Source: Pleurostoma richardsiae
Taxonomy: Eukaryota; Ascomycota; Sordariomycetes; Calosphaeriales; Pleurostomataceae
Length of the DNA stretch: 64,000 bases
Assembly: GCA_030052745.1 (NCBI GenBank)
Contig: JANBVO010000011.1
Location: 186,001 to 250,000 of the forward strand
Direction: 5' to 3'
Part shown: positions 30,654 to 42,300 of the stretch, in pieces
How the letters are laid out: every line of letters starts with the position of its first letter
Numbering within the stretch: position 1 is the first letter of the stretch
The notes under the pieces: model-generated
Databases searched by the model: none
What the model saw: only the letters and a program-made list of their open reading frames with translations
Told to the model about the DNA's origin: nothing
Translations under genes and position numbers: made by a program

Positions 30654-33118
30654 ATGGCTTCCATACCCGTCGATTTCTCCTCGGAGCCGCAGAGACTTTC
30701 ATTCCAGGCCATCCCCGATGCTTCTGTTATGAAGCTGACAAGGGGCCACTCGTGTGTCTTGTGTCAGCAGCGGAAAGTGCGCTGTGACAAGAACAAGCCG
30801 TGCGCGAACTGTGTCAAGGCGCAGGTCGAATGCAAGGTTGTGCCTCCGCAGCCTCCGCGGCGGAGGAAGAAGAAGCCGCATGAGAGAGAGCTCGTCGAGA
30901 GACTGAAGAAGTACGAGTCTCTCCTTGCCCAGCATGGCGTGAACTTCGAGCCGATCGGGTACGACTTCAAAGTTCCGGACTCCGCTGCTCTGGACGATGT
31001 CGACGAGATAGAGCATGGCATGGGGGAGCTGAAGACATCTCCATCCTCAACAGCCCCTGACTTCTCTTCGCCGAGCCAGTCATCTCACAATGTCAAGCAA
31101 GTACCTCGCCGCCGCCCTTCTTGAGGTTCATCGCTAATAGAAGTCCTTCTAGGTCTTCTAAATGGTTCCCATACTATAAAGAAGTTAGTGAATGTAGAGA
31201 TACAAAAATTCAAGAAGGTCTGGCTAAATTGCAAATAGTTCCGAATAACGGATGACATGCTTCGAGACCCTTCGGACTCAGACGAGGGCCCGACCATGCA
31301 TTCTGCCTTTGATACCATGTTTGACAACCAGGACGGCTTTCCATTTGTCATTGGGGGGTCAACGACTTCCGTCACCGAGTTTCACCCTTCTGCTATTCAA
31401 ATTTTCCAACTATGGCAGATCTATCTCAACAATGTCAATCCTCTACTGAACATCACGCATACGCCGACACTCCAGGGGCAGATCATTGAGGCTGGTGCAA
31501 ATCTCTCCAAGATATCCAAACCCCTCGAGGTATTGATGTTCAGTATCTACTTCATAGCCATCACCTCGATGCCGGAAGATGAAGTCCAGAGCACGTTCGA
31601 CGAGGACAAGAACCATCTTATCTCAAAGTATCACCACGCCACACAGCAAGCCTTGATCAATGCCGGCTTCATGCGAAGCCCTGATTTTATGGTCCTTCAG
31701 GCATACCTGATGTATCTAGTAAGTTTCCCCGTCACCGGTAATAGCCTTACTGGCGTTCTAACTCGTGCAAGTTATCTGTCAGGCAGTACGTCGACCCACG
31801 GTCTCTGTTCTGTCTCATCGGCATTGCCGTACGCATGGCTCAGCGAATTGGGTTACATCGCGACGGCGCCCAGTTTGGCCTGTCCCCCTTTGAAGTTGAG
31901 CTCCGAAGGCGGCTCTGGTGGCAGCTGGTGACATTCGACAAGCGTATAGCCGAGATGACAGGCTCGACTATAACTGCAATCTCGTCAAGTCACGGTGATT
32001 GCAAGTGGCCACTCAACATAAACGACACCGACCTTCACGTTAACGCCAAGGATCCCCCAGCTCCGTATGCTGGGCCGACTGAGTTGTTCTTCTCCCTTAC
32101 TCGCTTCGAGCTCACAGCGGCGGCCGCTCCCGACGGGGTCCGACCTGTGCCCAACTTCAGACACATGGTCAAGACGCGCTTCCAGTACAGCCCTTCGCCG
32201 TCGTCTCCTGATATCGTCACGCATGTGGCCAGTCAAAATCTTCCCCAAGACCTAGAGGGATACTGCAATTACATGGAGAGCACTTACCTGAAGCATTGCG
32301 ATCCCAAGATACCCTTCCAGTTCTTCACGCTGATGATGACTCGCCAGAGCCTCTCGAAGCTCCGGGTCGTGGACTACCTCTGCAGGCACCAGAACTCCGA
32401 GCAGAGGATGGACCTGGCGCTCCGAGACATCATCTTCGAGGAGGCCATTCGCGTCGTGGAGTACGACAACGTCGTCCAGTCGGCGGAGAGCCTGAGGGGC
32501 TTCATCTGGTACACGTACATGCACTTCCCCTTCCTGGCGTACATCTTCCTCGTCAGCGAGCTGCGCAACGTCACGACGGGCGAGCTGTGCGAGCGGGCCT
32601 GGCAGGCCATCTCGGAGAACTACGACCGCCGGAACCTCGCGCGCAACCTGCGGAGTCCCATGCTCCTCGCGCTCGGCGGCATGATGATGAAGGTGTGGGA
32701 CGCCCACGAGTCCGCGGAGTTGGAGCTGGGCCGCACGATCACGCCGCCCAAGATCATCACCGTGCTCCGGGAGCTCGTCGGCAAGTCCAAGAAGCGGAGC
32801 CCGGCCAAAGGCGGGCCTGCCGGGGAGCCCCCTGCCTCTGCGCCGTACACTAAGGCCCCTTTTGAGGCGGCTCCCTCTGCCGGCCAAGGAATGAGCAGTA
32901 GTGGAATCGACGATGCTTTCATGTTCCCCCCCGCCGGCGCCGTTAACCAGTTCTTTGGCTCGGTGGGCTTGCAGGACATGGACTTTGGGCAGATGGACTG
33001 GACTTCTATCATGCAGGGGCTCGCCAGTGGCGGGTACGGAGGAGGGTTCGGCCCAGGTGCGTTCGATGTGGGCGCGTTCCCGCCGCCTCCTGGGGGCCCT
33101 CATGGGCCAGTGCCCTAA
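30654..33118 (+). CDS. Zn(II)2Cys6 transcription factor (766 aa)
   Basis: Fungal zinc-cluster regulator with an N-terminal DNA-binding domain and a fungal_trans middle domain. Exons: 30654-31096, 31153-31183, 31239-31718, 31772-33118; the total closes in frame. The cluster HSCVLCQQRKVRCDKNKPCA then NCVKAQVEC fits C-X2-C-X6-C-X5-C-X2-C-X6-C. A basic linker (PPRRRKKKPHERE) and a short coiled coil (LVERLKKYESLLAQHG) follow. The middle domain includes IGIAVRMAQRIGLHRDG and LRRRLWWQLV, typical of PF04082. The C-terminus is Gly/Pro-rich. The first intron (31097-31152) begins with GC in a strong context (AA|GCAAGT); the alternative GT four bases downstream leads to a stop. The second exon is only 31 bp and encodes most of SSKWFPYYKE. 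The start was set at the ATG at 30654. The gene is divergent from the MFS exporter and may regulate it. Confidence 0.9.
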
Positions 33119-33325
33119 CGGCGGCGTTTCGGTGAGGTCTATGAGACGGAAAGACAAGACATGTGCAATATAAGCTCGGAGATCTGAAATTATGCTCTCA
33201 TAAACGTCTGAAGCCCGTCATGTACTCCTCGACTTTTTGATATCCACATCCCTATGCCGTTATCCTCCGGCGCGCTCCACCCGCCAATCCTCCGAACTCC
33301 AGGTCCCCAAGATAATCACTCCCCC

Positions 33326-35317
33326 TTAACAACCTCCACTGCTCCCCACTGGCCCCGTCCACGCGTCATCCGTGCTCAGCAGCGGCTCCGTCCCCTCGTC
33401 CCCCTCCACGCACGCCGGGACCACCAGCGTGCGGTTGACCGTCTCGAAGATCCACGGCTGGTCGCAGTCCTCCTGGCGCGCGTACCCGTAGCTGACGGCC
33501 TCGCCGGCCGCCAGGCTGACCTGCGCGAACCACTCGGGCCGCTCGGCCGTGTAGTTGCTCGCCAGCATGGGCTGCGCGTTGCCCGTGTCCCAGGCGCCCA
33601 GGTCCGTCGTGTTGCCCACCAGGTAGACGTTCTCGCCGTAGTACGTCGACGCGTTGACCACGAAGAGCACGCTGCTCGTGCAGGTGGCCGTCACGTTGGG
33701 CGCCCCCGCCGCGATGGCGGGCGCGTAGCTGCCCTTGGTGGAGGAGGCGGCGCAGGTGGCGGGCGCGGAGGAGGGGACGCCAGTGGTCCACCCGGGCGGG
33801 AACTGCCCGGCGCGGCGCTGCGCCATGGTCACGAAGGAGGCGTACGACCAGGTCAGGTCGTAGGCGGAGAGCGGGGCGCCGGGGGGGGAGCGGGCGAACT
33901 GCTCGGAGAGGGAGCCGTTGGCGGGCGTGTAGCGCTGCGCGACGGCGACGAAGGAGTCGGCGTAGGCGGTGGCCGCGGTCAGGATGAGCCGGTACGGGTC
34001 GGTCTTGTGGCAGCGGCGGTAGGTGCCGACCTTCGCGGCGGGGTACAGGCCCTGGAAGAACGACAGGGCGGTGGCGTCCACGGCGATGTACCGCTGGCGG
34101 TCCCACTGCGCGACGGCGTCGTAAAGGAACTCGGCGGCGGCGAGGGTGATGAGATACCAAGGGTTGCCGTTGTAGTAGACGTCCTCGGGGTAGCGGCCCA
34201 GGGCAACGCCGTCCGTCGCGTCGATGCCGGCGTTGATCGGGTAGAGGCTCGCGTTGCGGAAGGTGTCGACGAACACCTTGAAGTTGGCGAGGGAGCGGCT
34301 GTGGCATGGCTGCAGTGATGGGCTGTCGCAGGTGGCGGAGGGGTCGAAGACGGCGATGGGGCCTAGCACGGTGTTGGCGTCGATGCCGGTGCGCCCGTTA
34401 TCGACGTTGATGTTTGCTGTGAAGAAGTCCCCGTTCCAGTACGTCTGCAGGAAGCAGAGCACCTCGGACGCCTGGTCGCACCCCGTGCAGGTGACGCCGA
34501 GCTTGTCGGCAAGGGCGGCGCCTTCGACAAGAGAGCGGTACTGATTCTGGGTGGTGAAGAAGCTTGAGCCGGAGACTTCTTCCCAAAGGTCGAAGCCGGT
34601 GGAGTTCCTGCAGGACAGTCAGGGGGAGCTCCAGACTAAAGGACTGACAGATGCCTTACCAATACTGTCCCACATACGACAGGTCGTTGGATATCACGGG
34701 CCAGATGACGCTCTTGACTCGCGAAGCGTCACCCTGCTCGATCAGCCAGTTGCTGTACTCGATCAGAGCTATCGCCCTTAGGGCCGGCCCGTCCCGTTGT
34801 GGGCGGCCCCAATTGCCATTGAATCTCGTCCCGTCGACATTGTACTTTGGCTCTCCAAGGCCAGTGCCCGAGGGGAGGAGGGTGCCGGACGGGTTCGTCA
34901 CCGTCTGTAGAACGGCCTGAGCATGGATGTAGTCCTCGATGTACTGGACGAGACCCGTGTTGCCAAAGATGAACTCGTCCACGATCATTTTCATGGTCAG
35001 GGCCGAGTCTCGCGTCCAGGTATAGAAGTCTTCGAGGTGTTAACGGCACACCCAGGTAGAAAGAGGGCATCTCAAGTATCCGGCATGCTCTGGTGCCACT
35101 CACAGTTAGGATTCACTTTGGACGGGCTCGCGACCACATAGCCGGCGCCTGCACCAGGGACCATCGAGCCATTGGGACCGATGTTGTTCAATGCTCCCTG
35201 GAGAGCGATCGGTCGCTCAACAGAGACGAAAGTGTCGACACCCACATCCCGGATCTGGACTGCCTCACTCAAGGCGAGCCCACCGAGGATGACCACACTC
35301 GGAACAACCCGAACCAT
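33326..35317 (-). CDS. Secreted glucoamylase, GH15 with CBM20 (621 aa)
   Basis: Exo-acting glucan 1,4-alpha-glucosidase that releases glucose from starch chain ends. Three exons: 35317-35104, 35029-34660, 34607-33326; GT-AG introns, frame closes. A signal peptide (VILGGLALSEA) is followed by the mature N-terminus and the (alpha/alpha)6 barrel. YFYTWTRDSALTMKMI contains the substrate-binding region, and the general acid lies in FDLWEEVSGSSFF (about E204). The general base is in NGSLSEQF. AYDLTWSYASF follows. After a short linker the C-terminus is a starch-binding CBM20 with YYGENVYLVGNTTDLGAWD and PEWFAQVSL. The length is normal for the family. Starch-regulated expression is expected from family; a TATA box and two CreA-type sites lie upstream. 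It is tail to tail with the zinc-cluster regulator (207 bp apart). Confidence 0.95.
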
Positions 35318-35408
35318 GTTGACTGTTTGGCTTGCGGGGAGAAGAAGGAGAACATGTAGAGATCTGACTGAGGACGCGGAGGACAAACTGAGATCGTCCC
35401 TACCTTGG

Positions 35409-35417
35409 TTTTATATA
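35409..35417 (-). promoter_or_regulatory. TATA box of the glucoamylase gene
   Basis: On the minus strand the sequence reads TATATAAAA, about 92 bp upstream of the start codon. Position and sequence fit a canonical TATA element. Confidence 0.6.
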
Positions 35418-35630
35418 TTCTTGGTTCCTAGAAATTCGACTGATGCGAACTATGTCCCCCATACCCAGGCGGCACGGCTTCTCCAGGAAGGGCCATCACC
35501 ATCACAGAGTATCGCCGCAGTGCGGCCTTTCTCCGCATGAGGCTACCATTGTAGCTTGGAGAAATCTCGACCGGCGGTCCGAATGCAGGTAAGCCCTGTG
35601 GAGAATCAGGGGAAGAAATCGCGGGCGATG

Positions 35631-35643
35631 CTGGGGGGCGGGG
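35631..35643. promoter_or_regulatory. Two adjacent CreA-type sites upstream of glucoamylase
   Basis: The plus strand carries CTGGGG (35631-35636) and GCGGGG (35638-35643), both matching the carbon-repressor consensus SYGGRG, about 315 bp upstream of the glucoamylase ATG. Paired sites are typical of functional CreA targets. Short consensus matches are common by chance. Confidence 0.4.
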
Positions 35644-36394
35644 GAACCGCCATGTGGAGTGGACAGCTTCGTTTCTAGCAACGATGCGGGGAAAAGCATC
35701 ACATGTGGCTGTTGGCAGGGGTGCCAACAGACCTTCCCTATAACTGCTCTGGCCAGCAGCGTAGGAAATCAATCAAGGTTCTGGCGTACTTGGAGATACA
35801 CCTGAAGGTTCCACAACACCAAGGCTCAAACCATGGGGCCTTTTCCGTAACTTTGTGATGATGCTCTTCGTGTCAGCGGCTGGGCCATGGCATGACGAGC
35901 GTTATCCGCTGGAGCAGCCTGTACAGTGTAACCCTCGGCGAGATTATGGTCTGCCCGAGAGATTGGCCGACAGGAACTAGCTATACCAGAATCACGATCC
36001 CACGCGGACCCGGCCCTTCAATAGACCGCCACATGACGATCCTCTCTCCGCCCGTCGGAGTTTGATGGAGACTTAGTCTCAGAGTCGATAAAGTTGGTCA
36101 TGGCAAGGCCGTTGAGAGTGGTCTTCTTCGAGTAGTCTACAACAGTGGTGCTTTGTCTGTCCGCTAATGTACAACATTACCCCGAGGCCGGTAGCAGGTC
36201 TGCTCCAGATGCCATCGAGGCCCCTTCGCAGACGCCGTACAGAGAATATACACGTGCCCCTTAACACCGTCCCATATGCAATCGCGCTCTATCTATGGAC
36301 ATGACGTCGAGATGTTGGCCGGCCCAGGGGGAAAAACATATATAATACATACTCCTGCAGACCATTCTATAATGCTTCCTCATCCAGAGCCTGG

Positions 36395-38131
36395 TCAGGA
36401 CGACTTGTTCGACTTCGACTCATCGTCCTTCTTGGGCTCGTCCTCCTTCTTGGACGCGTCCGGCTTGTCCGACGAACCCGGGTCCGAGCCTTCCGGGTTA
36501 TTCTGGTGAGCGGGGTGGTTGGTCAGGTTATGCCACATCGACTTGAGGAATCCCTCGTTCTTGTGTAGGTCCTGGGCTGACTTTGGTTGTCTGGAACGGG
36601 ATTGCGTGTCAGTATAACAACAGGTGGAAAGGATCCGGAGCGGTCTCTTATCTTACTCCGATGACCTGATGTTCATCACCCTCTTGGCTGTCTTGTCGCC
36701 CATCTCATCGGCGAGCATTTCGACGATCGTCCGCTGGTTGGCTGTGAGATACTTGGGCATGTTGACCCGGAACTCCACCTTGAGGTCCCCCGTGCCGCCA
36801 CGGCGGGCGCCCAGCTTCTTCATTCCCATGCCGGTCAGGGTGATCTTGTCGCCGGTGTTCGTGCCGGTGGCAACCTTGACATTGACCTGACCGTCCAACG
36901 TGGGGACCGTGACCTCGCCCCCGAGCATAGCCGTCGTCAGAGGGATCGATGCCGTGTAGAGGATGTCGGAGCCCGATCGACTGAATTTCGGATCCGGAGC
37001 AACCCGGACGAAGACATAAAGATCACCCCGCGTCCCTTGCACGTTCGAGCCAGCTGCTGCTCCAGTAACCGGGGCGTCTCCCTCTCCGTCAACTCGGAGC
37101 CGCATGCCGTCTTCTATGCCGCCGGGTATATCGATGGTGAGCGTCTTCCGCTCTCTGACCACGCCGTCGCCATGGCAAGACTTGCACTCGGAGCCCTTCG
37201 GAATAGTGGAACCAGATCCGCCGCACGTGTTACACGTCGAAGCCATCTGGAAACCACCCGACATGAAATGGACCCTCGTTCCCGTGCCGCCGCAGGTCTT
37301 GCAGCTCGTTCGTTGCGTGCCCGACTTAAGTCCACTGCCAGAACAGGTCTTGCATGACACCAGCGGGGTAATCGTGATGGACTTGTTGGTGCCCTTTGCC
37401 GCCTCCATAAATGATATGTGCGTCTGTACTTCGATGTTGTCGCCGACCAATATCTCCTGCTGGAAAGGGTTCCGTGTACCTCTGCGGGCACCGAAGCCTC
37501 CCTGCCCACCAGCAAAGGCCGAGAATAGGTCTTCGAAGTTGAAGTTTGCCCCAAAGCCCCCCTGGCCGCCGAATCCAGAGAAAGGGTTCCCCGCTCCTCC
37601 AAAAGGATCGCCTCCTGGACCGGGCCCGGCATTCGGGTCGAAACCGGTGGCGCCGAACTGGTCATATTGCTCTTTCTTCTTGGGATCGGATAGGATCTCG
37701 TATGCGCCCTGGATCTCGGCAAACTGGTCCTTCGCGCCAGCTTCCTTGTTCGTGTCGGGGTGGTACTTTTTCGCCAGGCCATAGTACGCCTTCTTGATCT
37801 CGGCCGGCGATGCACTCTTGCTGACGCCGAGGATCTTGTATGGATCCTTCACTTGGGCGTAGGATCTGGCGGTTGCATGGAATGCCTGCAGTCTGTGAGT
37901 TAGCAATCACACGCACACGATCTTGTCCCCTTCTCTAGAAGACCTTACCCTTTGTGACGCCGGACAAGGCGGAGGCACAGCTTGCCTACGCGATCTCGGC
38001 CGCGTGACATTGCATGCGATTGTGGTGAACTGCGCGCCGTTGCCGGGACAAGCTCCAAGCTTGCGCCGACATATCTGCGCCGAGAGCTCCTTGGCGGGAG
38101 CAACAGCCCTGATAATAAGGCTTGACTTCAT
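36395..38131 (-). CDS. Mitochondrial DnaJ (Hsp40) co-chaperone Mdj1 (535 aa)
   Basis: Type I J-protein that stimulates mitochondrial Hsp70 in matrix protein folding. Three exons: 38131-37949, 37885-36657, 36590-36395; GT-AG introns, frame closes. The N-terminus ([20 protein letters not shown]) is basic and amphipathic as a mitochondrial presequence, and exon 2 opens with FHATARSYA. The J domain holds HPD at about residues 103-105 ([10 protein letters not shown]). A Gly/Phe-rich region follows ([17 protein letters not shown]), then four zinc repeats [24 protein letters not shown] and CKSCHGDG, and the C-terminal substrate-binding domain. The last exon encodes a charged tail ([18 protein letters not shown]). 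Length is close to yeast Mdj1 (511 aa). The presequence makes the mitochondrial assignment more likely than cytosolic Ydj1. Confidence 0.93.
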
Positions 38132-38758
38132 ATCGATGCTTGCTGTACAGTCTTCATCTGAACCTCGAAATGCACTTGAGAAGCAGGGCAGTAGAGGATG
38201 GTATGGGAATAAAAAAAGCGGAGCTTGGGCGGGCTCCTGGGCCAGTCGGGACGATTCTAGAAAACTTTTGATGACATCGCAAAAGTTCCCGAATCTCGAG
38301 CTCCGGCGTCAACTTTTCTGTGGCCGATGGAGACCGTTAGTTTGGTGCCTGAGGCAGCAATCTCGGCTTAAGTGCTTGTGATAACAGATAACGGTTCGCG
38401 ATAAGAACGCGTGATGGGGGCAACCCAATGACAATCTCGGAGATGTTACTCGTTGACATAAATTGGATCAATTGCCCGCTGGTCAATTCTCAAGCAGAAG
38501 CTGCATCTTCAGGATATCTCTATGAAAATATGCACTATAGCTGTTGCTAATGGACAGTCATATATTCTATCCGACCACGCAGACCGTGTCGTCGGAGCTG
38601 TCTGATTCACGAAAGCCACTGATAAGTCTCTGTCTTCTGGATATTCCTCCTGGGGATGCCGAGGGTAAAGGAGAGTATGAGCAAGCAACGCCTCGAGCGC
38701 CATACCCAATGATCCCTAATCGCCAAATATCAAAATTCATGCCCCGTAATGCTTTCCA
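38132..38758. other. Intergenic region upstream of Mdj1
   Basis: About 630 bp between the Mdj1 start and the SAP30-like stop, both on the minus strand. No gene is recognised. Confidence 0.45.
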
Positions 38759-39383
38759 CTATTTATCTGCTTCTGCGCCGACCTTGTCCGACCTTCTTGT
38801 GGTACTCGGCTTTGTCACGGCGTCTCTCCGAACCTTGTGTAAAAAGTCCACGATCAAATCATTCTCCTGAATTCCCTGACCGTTGAAGTGTTTCCGCACC
38901 GCACTCGCAAGCTGGGCTTTTGTCTGGCGACGATATTCCTTCTTGCTCGTCAGCGTGGGGGAGTGTAGACCGAAGCTGCCCGGTTTCGACAGGATCCAGG
39001 CGTGGTAATCGTTGGAGTAGGCGGTCGGGGTATCGAGTCGGTAAGCGCGGCGGTAGTTGTGCAGGAACTCCCTGTCAAACGTAGACCATTGTATCTAAAT
39101 GATCCTCATATGTTAGCTATGGCATTCCGGGATAGGGCTCTTTGTGTGGACATACGCTTGGGGTGACCGGCTTCGGGGCCGCTGGTGGTGCGGCAGGCGG
39201 TGTTGGCAAGTTGGCAGCGTTCGTGACGTCTTTCAGATTCGAGCCCGTCGAGCTTCCGACGCGCCGGAGTTTTCCATTCGTATGATGTGACCCGGCACCA
39301 TGGCCGTGGCCATGGCCGTTCTTGTCCTTTGACGACGCCGATTCCGACTTGGAGTCGTCGTGGGCAGCTCGCTTCGGCGGCAT
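38759..39383 (-). CDS. SAP30-like Sin3-binding protein (187 aa)
   Basis: Probable subunit of the Sin3-Rpd3 histone deacetylase complex. Two exons: 39383-39156 and 39094-38759; the intron 39155-39095 is GT-AG with a CTAAC branch site, and the frame closes. The N-terminus is low-complexity and basic (MPPKRAAHDDSKSES, then a GHGHGHG stretch). The C-terminal half from SIQWSTFDREFLHNYRRAYR through YRRQTKAQLASAVRKHFNGQ to DLIVDFLHKVR corresponds to the SAP30 Sin3-binding domain. Fungal homologues are of similar length. The N-terminal zinc finger of animal SAP30 is absent, as in other fungi. Confidence 0.85.
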
Positions 39384-42300
39384 GGGGAACGCTCTCGGGG
39401 ATGGTTCGGTAAACTGCTACTGAATGTAGACTGTGAAAATGAAGCCGTTGCGACTATATCACATTGTATATGGCGATATAGTCCGTGGAAGAACCCCAGT
39501 GAGAGGCGGCGAGCGTGAATTAGTCGGTTGGCTTGGAGGGGACAAGTGAAGACGGAGGAAGAGGAGGCAGGGCCCTGTGAAATTGCTGCGCAGGATGGTG
39601 TGCCCCCCCCAAGAGCCCAGAGACCCTCCGCTGTCTCGTGGGGTCTGACGACACTAGCCCCACTTGTCTTAATTTTTAGACTCGAGGTAGCGTGGCTGCG
39701 CGGCCAAGGCAACCTGGCTCTCAACTGTGGCTGGTGAGGAAGGAAGGCTGTGGCGTCACTTACACGGCTACGCCCACCTATTCCTCCTTCGGTGGTGCGA
39801 CTATACCACGGGTAATCAAGAACGTACTGACGATGATTGGCAGTTGCACATCGAAGCAATGACCTGCAGCAATGTGTGGCTAGCCCAGGGACCAGAGGGA
39901 ACTCGTCTCGCCAGATATTGTACCGGCAGTCGGTCACTGCACCCAGTTGTTACCCCTCTGCGGAGAACCTGTTGGGGCTGCAGCACGCATCGACTTTCTT
40001 GCAGACACACCGGAGAAGCATATCTCGGGGACCTGACGCGGGTGCGGAACAGGCCTGTAGGCTCCGAAGGGTCGACGCTGCACCGTCGGTACCCCTATCC
40101 TTCCCCACCGATCTTCCTGCTGCCGAGCCAGCCTGCAGGCGCTTCCAACGCTTTCGTCGACGTGCAGGTGAGGAGGCTGCGGCTAGAAGACGCCAGTGGC
40201 GTGTCATGGATGCTTTTTCGGCCTTCTGGGAAGGAGGTGCAGCTAACAAATCACCGTCCGTCAAATTGGTCAGGTGGGAGAGGATATGCACGCAGGGGCT
40301 GAGGATTCCCCAGGCGAACCAGCTGCAAGTCTCGAGCTCTCGTCCGTCGGGACGCCGACGAAATGGCACAATTATTGCCTTGCCAACATAGACATCCTCG
40401 AGCGCTTTCAAATTGTTGTTAGCAGCAAGCTAGCTAGTCTTGGGAGGGAAAAGGCCCATCCTTATGTGCACGGGGAGTTTTCTGAGGACCGACTCCCTGT
40501 GGAGCTGGGCCATTGTTCTCAAGCTCTCCTACTCCTGTCCACCACATCGACCAGTGATGTCTACAATATACAAAGTCAGACTCTCTCGCGTCCTATCTGT
40601 CTGGAATGGGATAAAAGGAACATGCGTCGTTAATTTCTAGCTGCTGGTCGACGGCTACCTTCTGAGCGCTTTTCAATATATCCTCTTCGCAACCAACTCC
40701 TTTTGCCTCCAAGGACATACACGGGGACGGCGCGTGGGATGGTGCCAGGCGTCTGGTAACAGTGTCTCGGTTTTGGTATAGCGGCTACCGGCCGCCAGCC
40801 GCTCTGGAGTGGCTGGCCGCATTATCTCAGGAGAAGCTGAGCCGCTGCTGCTGCGCAGGACTCCGTTCTCGCAACCGAGCAGGACAAGGTAACTGCTTCC
40901 ATGAAACAGCCTACCGTGGAGGGGAAGGACGTTAGTGAATCAGAGTTGTGTGCCCCGATGCGGATACCGACATTCAACGTTGCAGCTATGGTGACGTGTT
41001 GGACGGCACTCGGCTACGAAGACAGCAAACCTACCTACCTCTGGTATCTACCTCTACAGAAACAAAGCTAGTACCTTGTACATGTGGCGAGGTCATGAAC
41101 GAGCTACCTAGGTATCATGTCAGGTCTTCCCTTCGGTGAGTTGGGGCAGGCTGGGGCGTTTAAGCGCTCCTATTCTCGCAACCGACAGCCGGGGCATCGA
41201 ATGAATGATGCGGCCGATCCCGTCCGCGGGGATCTGAGAGCTCCGCCCCGGTTCAATAACAGCTTTCCAAGCATTACTCGAAACGATGACCAGCATGATC
41301 TGGAGTGGCCAAACAGGAGAGAGCAGCGATGCGAGCTATCGCAGCCAAGAGCAAACAGAAATCCAATGCCTTCCTTCGCCTGGTTCCAGGTTCGAGGGCT
41401 GCCAATCTAGTCTATTCTAGCGGCTGCAGAACGGCAGCCAAAAGTTAGCAGCCTGGAGAAGAGCCCCCAATCGCGTAAGAGCGTGTCCCTTCTCCGCACA
41501 TGGTCTTCAGCGCAATGCGGATCACTACAGGCCTCATCCTTGCGCGTGGGAGGAAGAAGCAGTAACGTCTCGTACCGTGTCGTGCGCTATTACACACGAT
41601 CTTCTGATGGGGAATCAAGATCGTCTCCGTGGGATATTCACAAATCCCATGGCGGACGGATGTACACCCCCGCCCGAGTCACAGCGAGAAAAGGAGCGCG
41701 TCTCTCTCGCTTCGAACTGGGCCGCAGATTTGATTTGCGCCAGCATCAGATACGGCGCTTTCCACCCGGCCCTGGAAGCGTCCCATCGGAGTACCCCGCC
41801 GTGACGCGGGTCAGAAAGCACCTGGGCAGTTCACGGTCCGATCAGGTACCTCGTCATTTGCTGCATCCTTTCCCACCCATCTCTCTCGGACCGATGTTTG
41901 GCGGAATTCCCAGAGCTTTCACTCGGCGTGCGGACAGCCGTCTCCAAGCTGAAGTGAGTGACGTTCTCTGGCAGGAAAAGCAATGCGCGCGGACAGACAG
42001 ACGACCGCCCCTGATTAGGGGGCCAATCCATCTCACCTCAGATTAGAAATGCTGCTGAGTGATGGATGGCACATGATACTCTCTCATCACTATGAAGAGA
42101 GGGGCGTCTAGTGGAGAGTCCGGGACCGGGAGATACATAGAAGTTCTGGTGCGTCCAGCAAGAGGAATGTCAGGATCTCCTATCGTCGGGACCTCCTTTC
42201 CGCGGCGGACGGTGATGACCCGTAATCCGGATGATGGAGAGGGGCCAGCTTGCAGCCGTGCGTGTTCCATATGCTGCATATTGCTCTCGCCCACAGGCTG

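Larger units (their letters stand above)
35318..36394. other. Glucoamylase promoter and Mdj1 3' flank
   Basis: About 1.1 kb intergenic on the minus-strand side of both genes. Apart from the TATA and CreA-type elements listed separately I see no feature. Confidence 0.45.

Noticed and set aside
41483-42046. 187-codon open frame in the gene desert
   Set aside because: Arg/Ser-rich composition, no motif, overlapping frames on both strands, and no splice-linked extension; likely chance.
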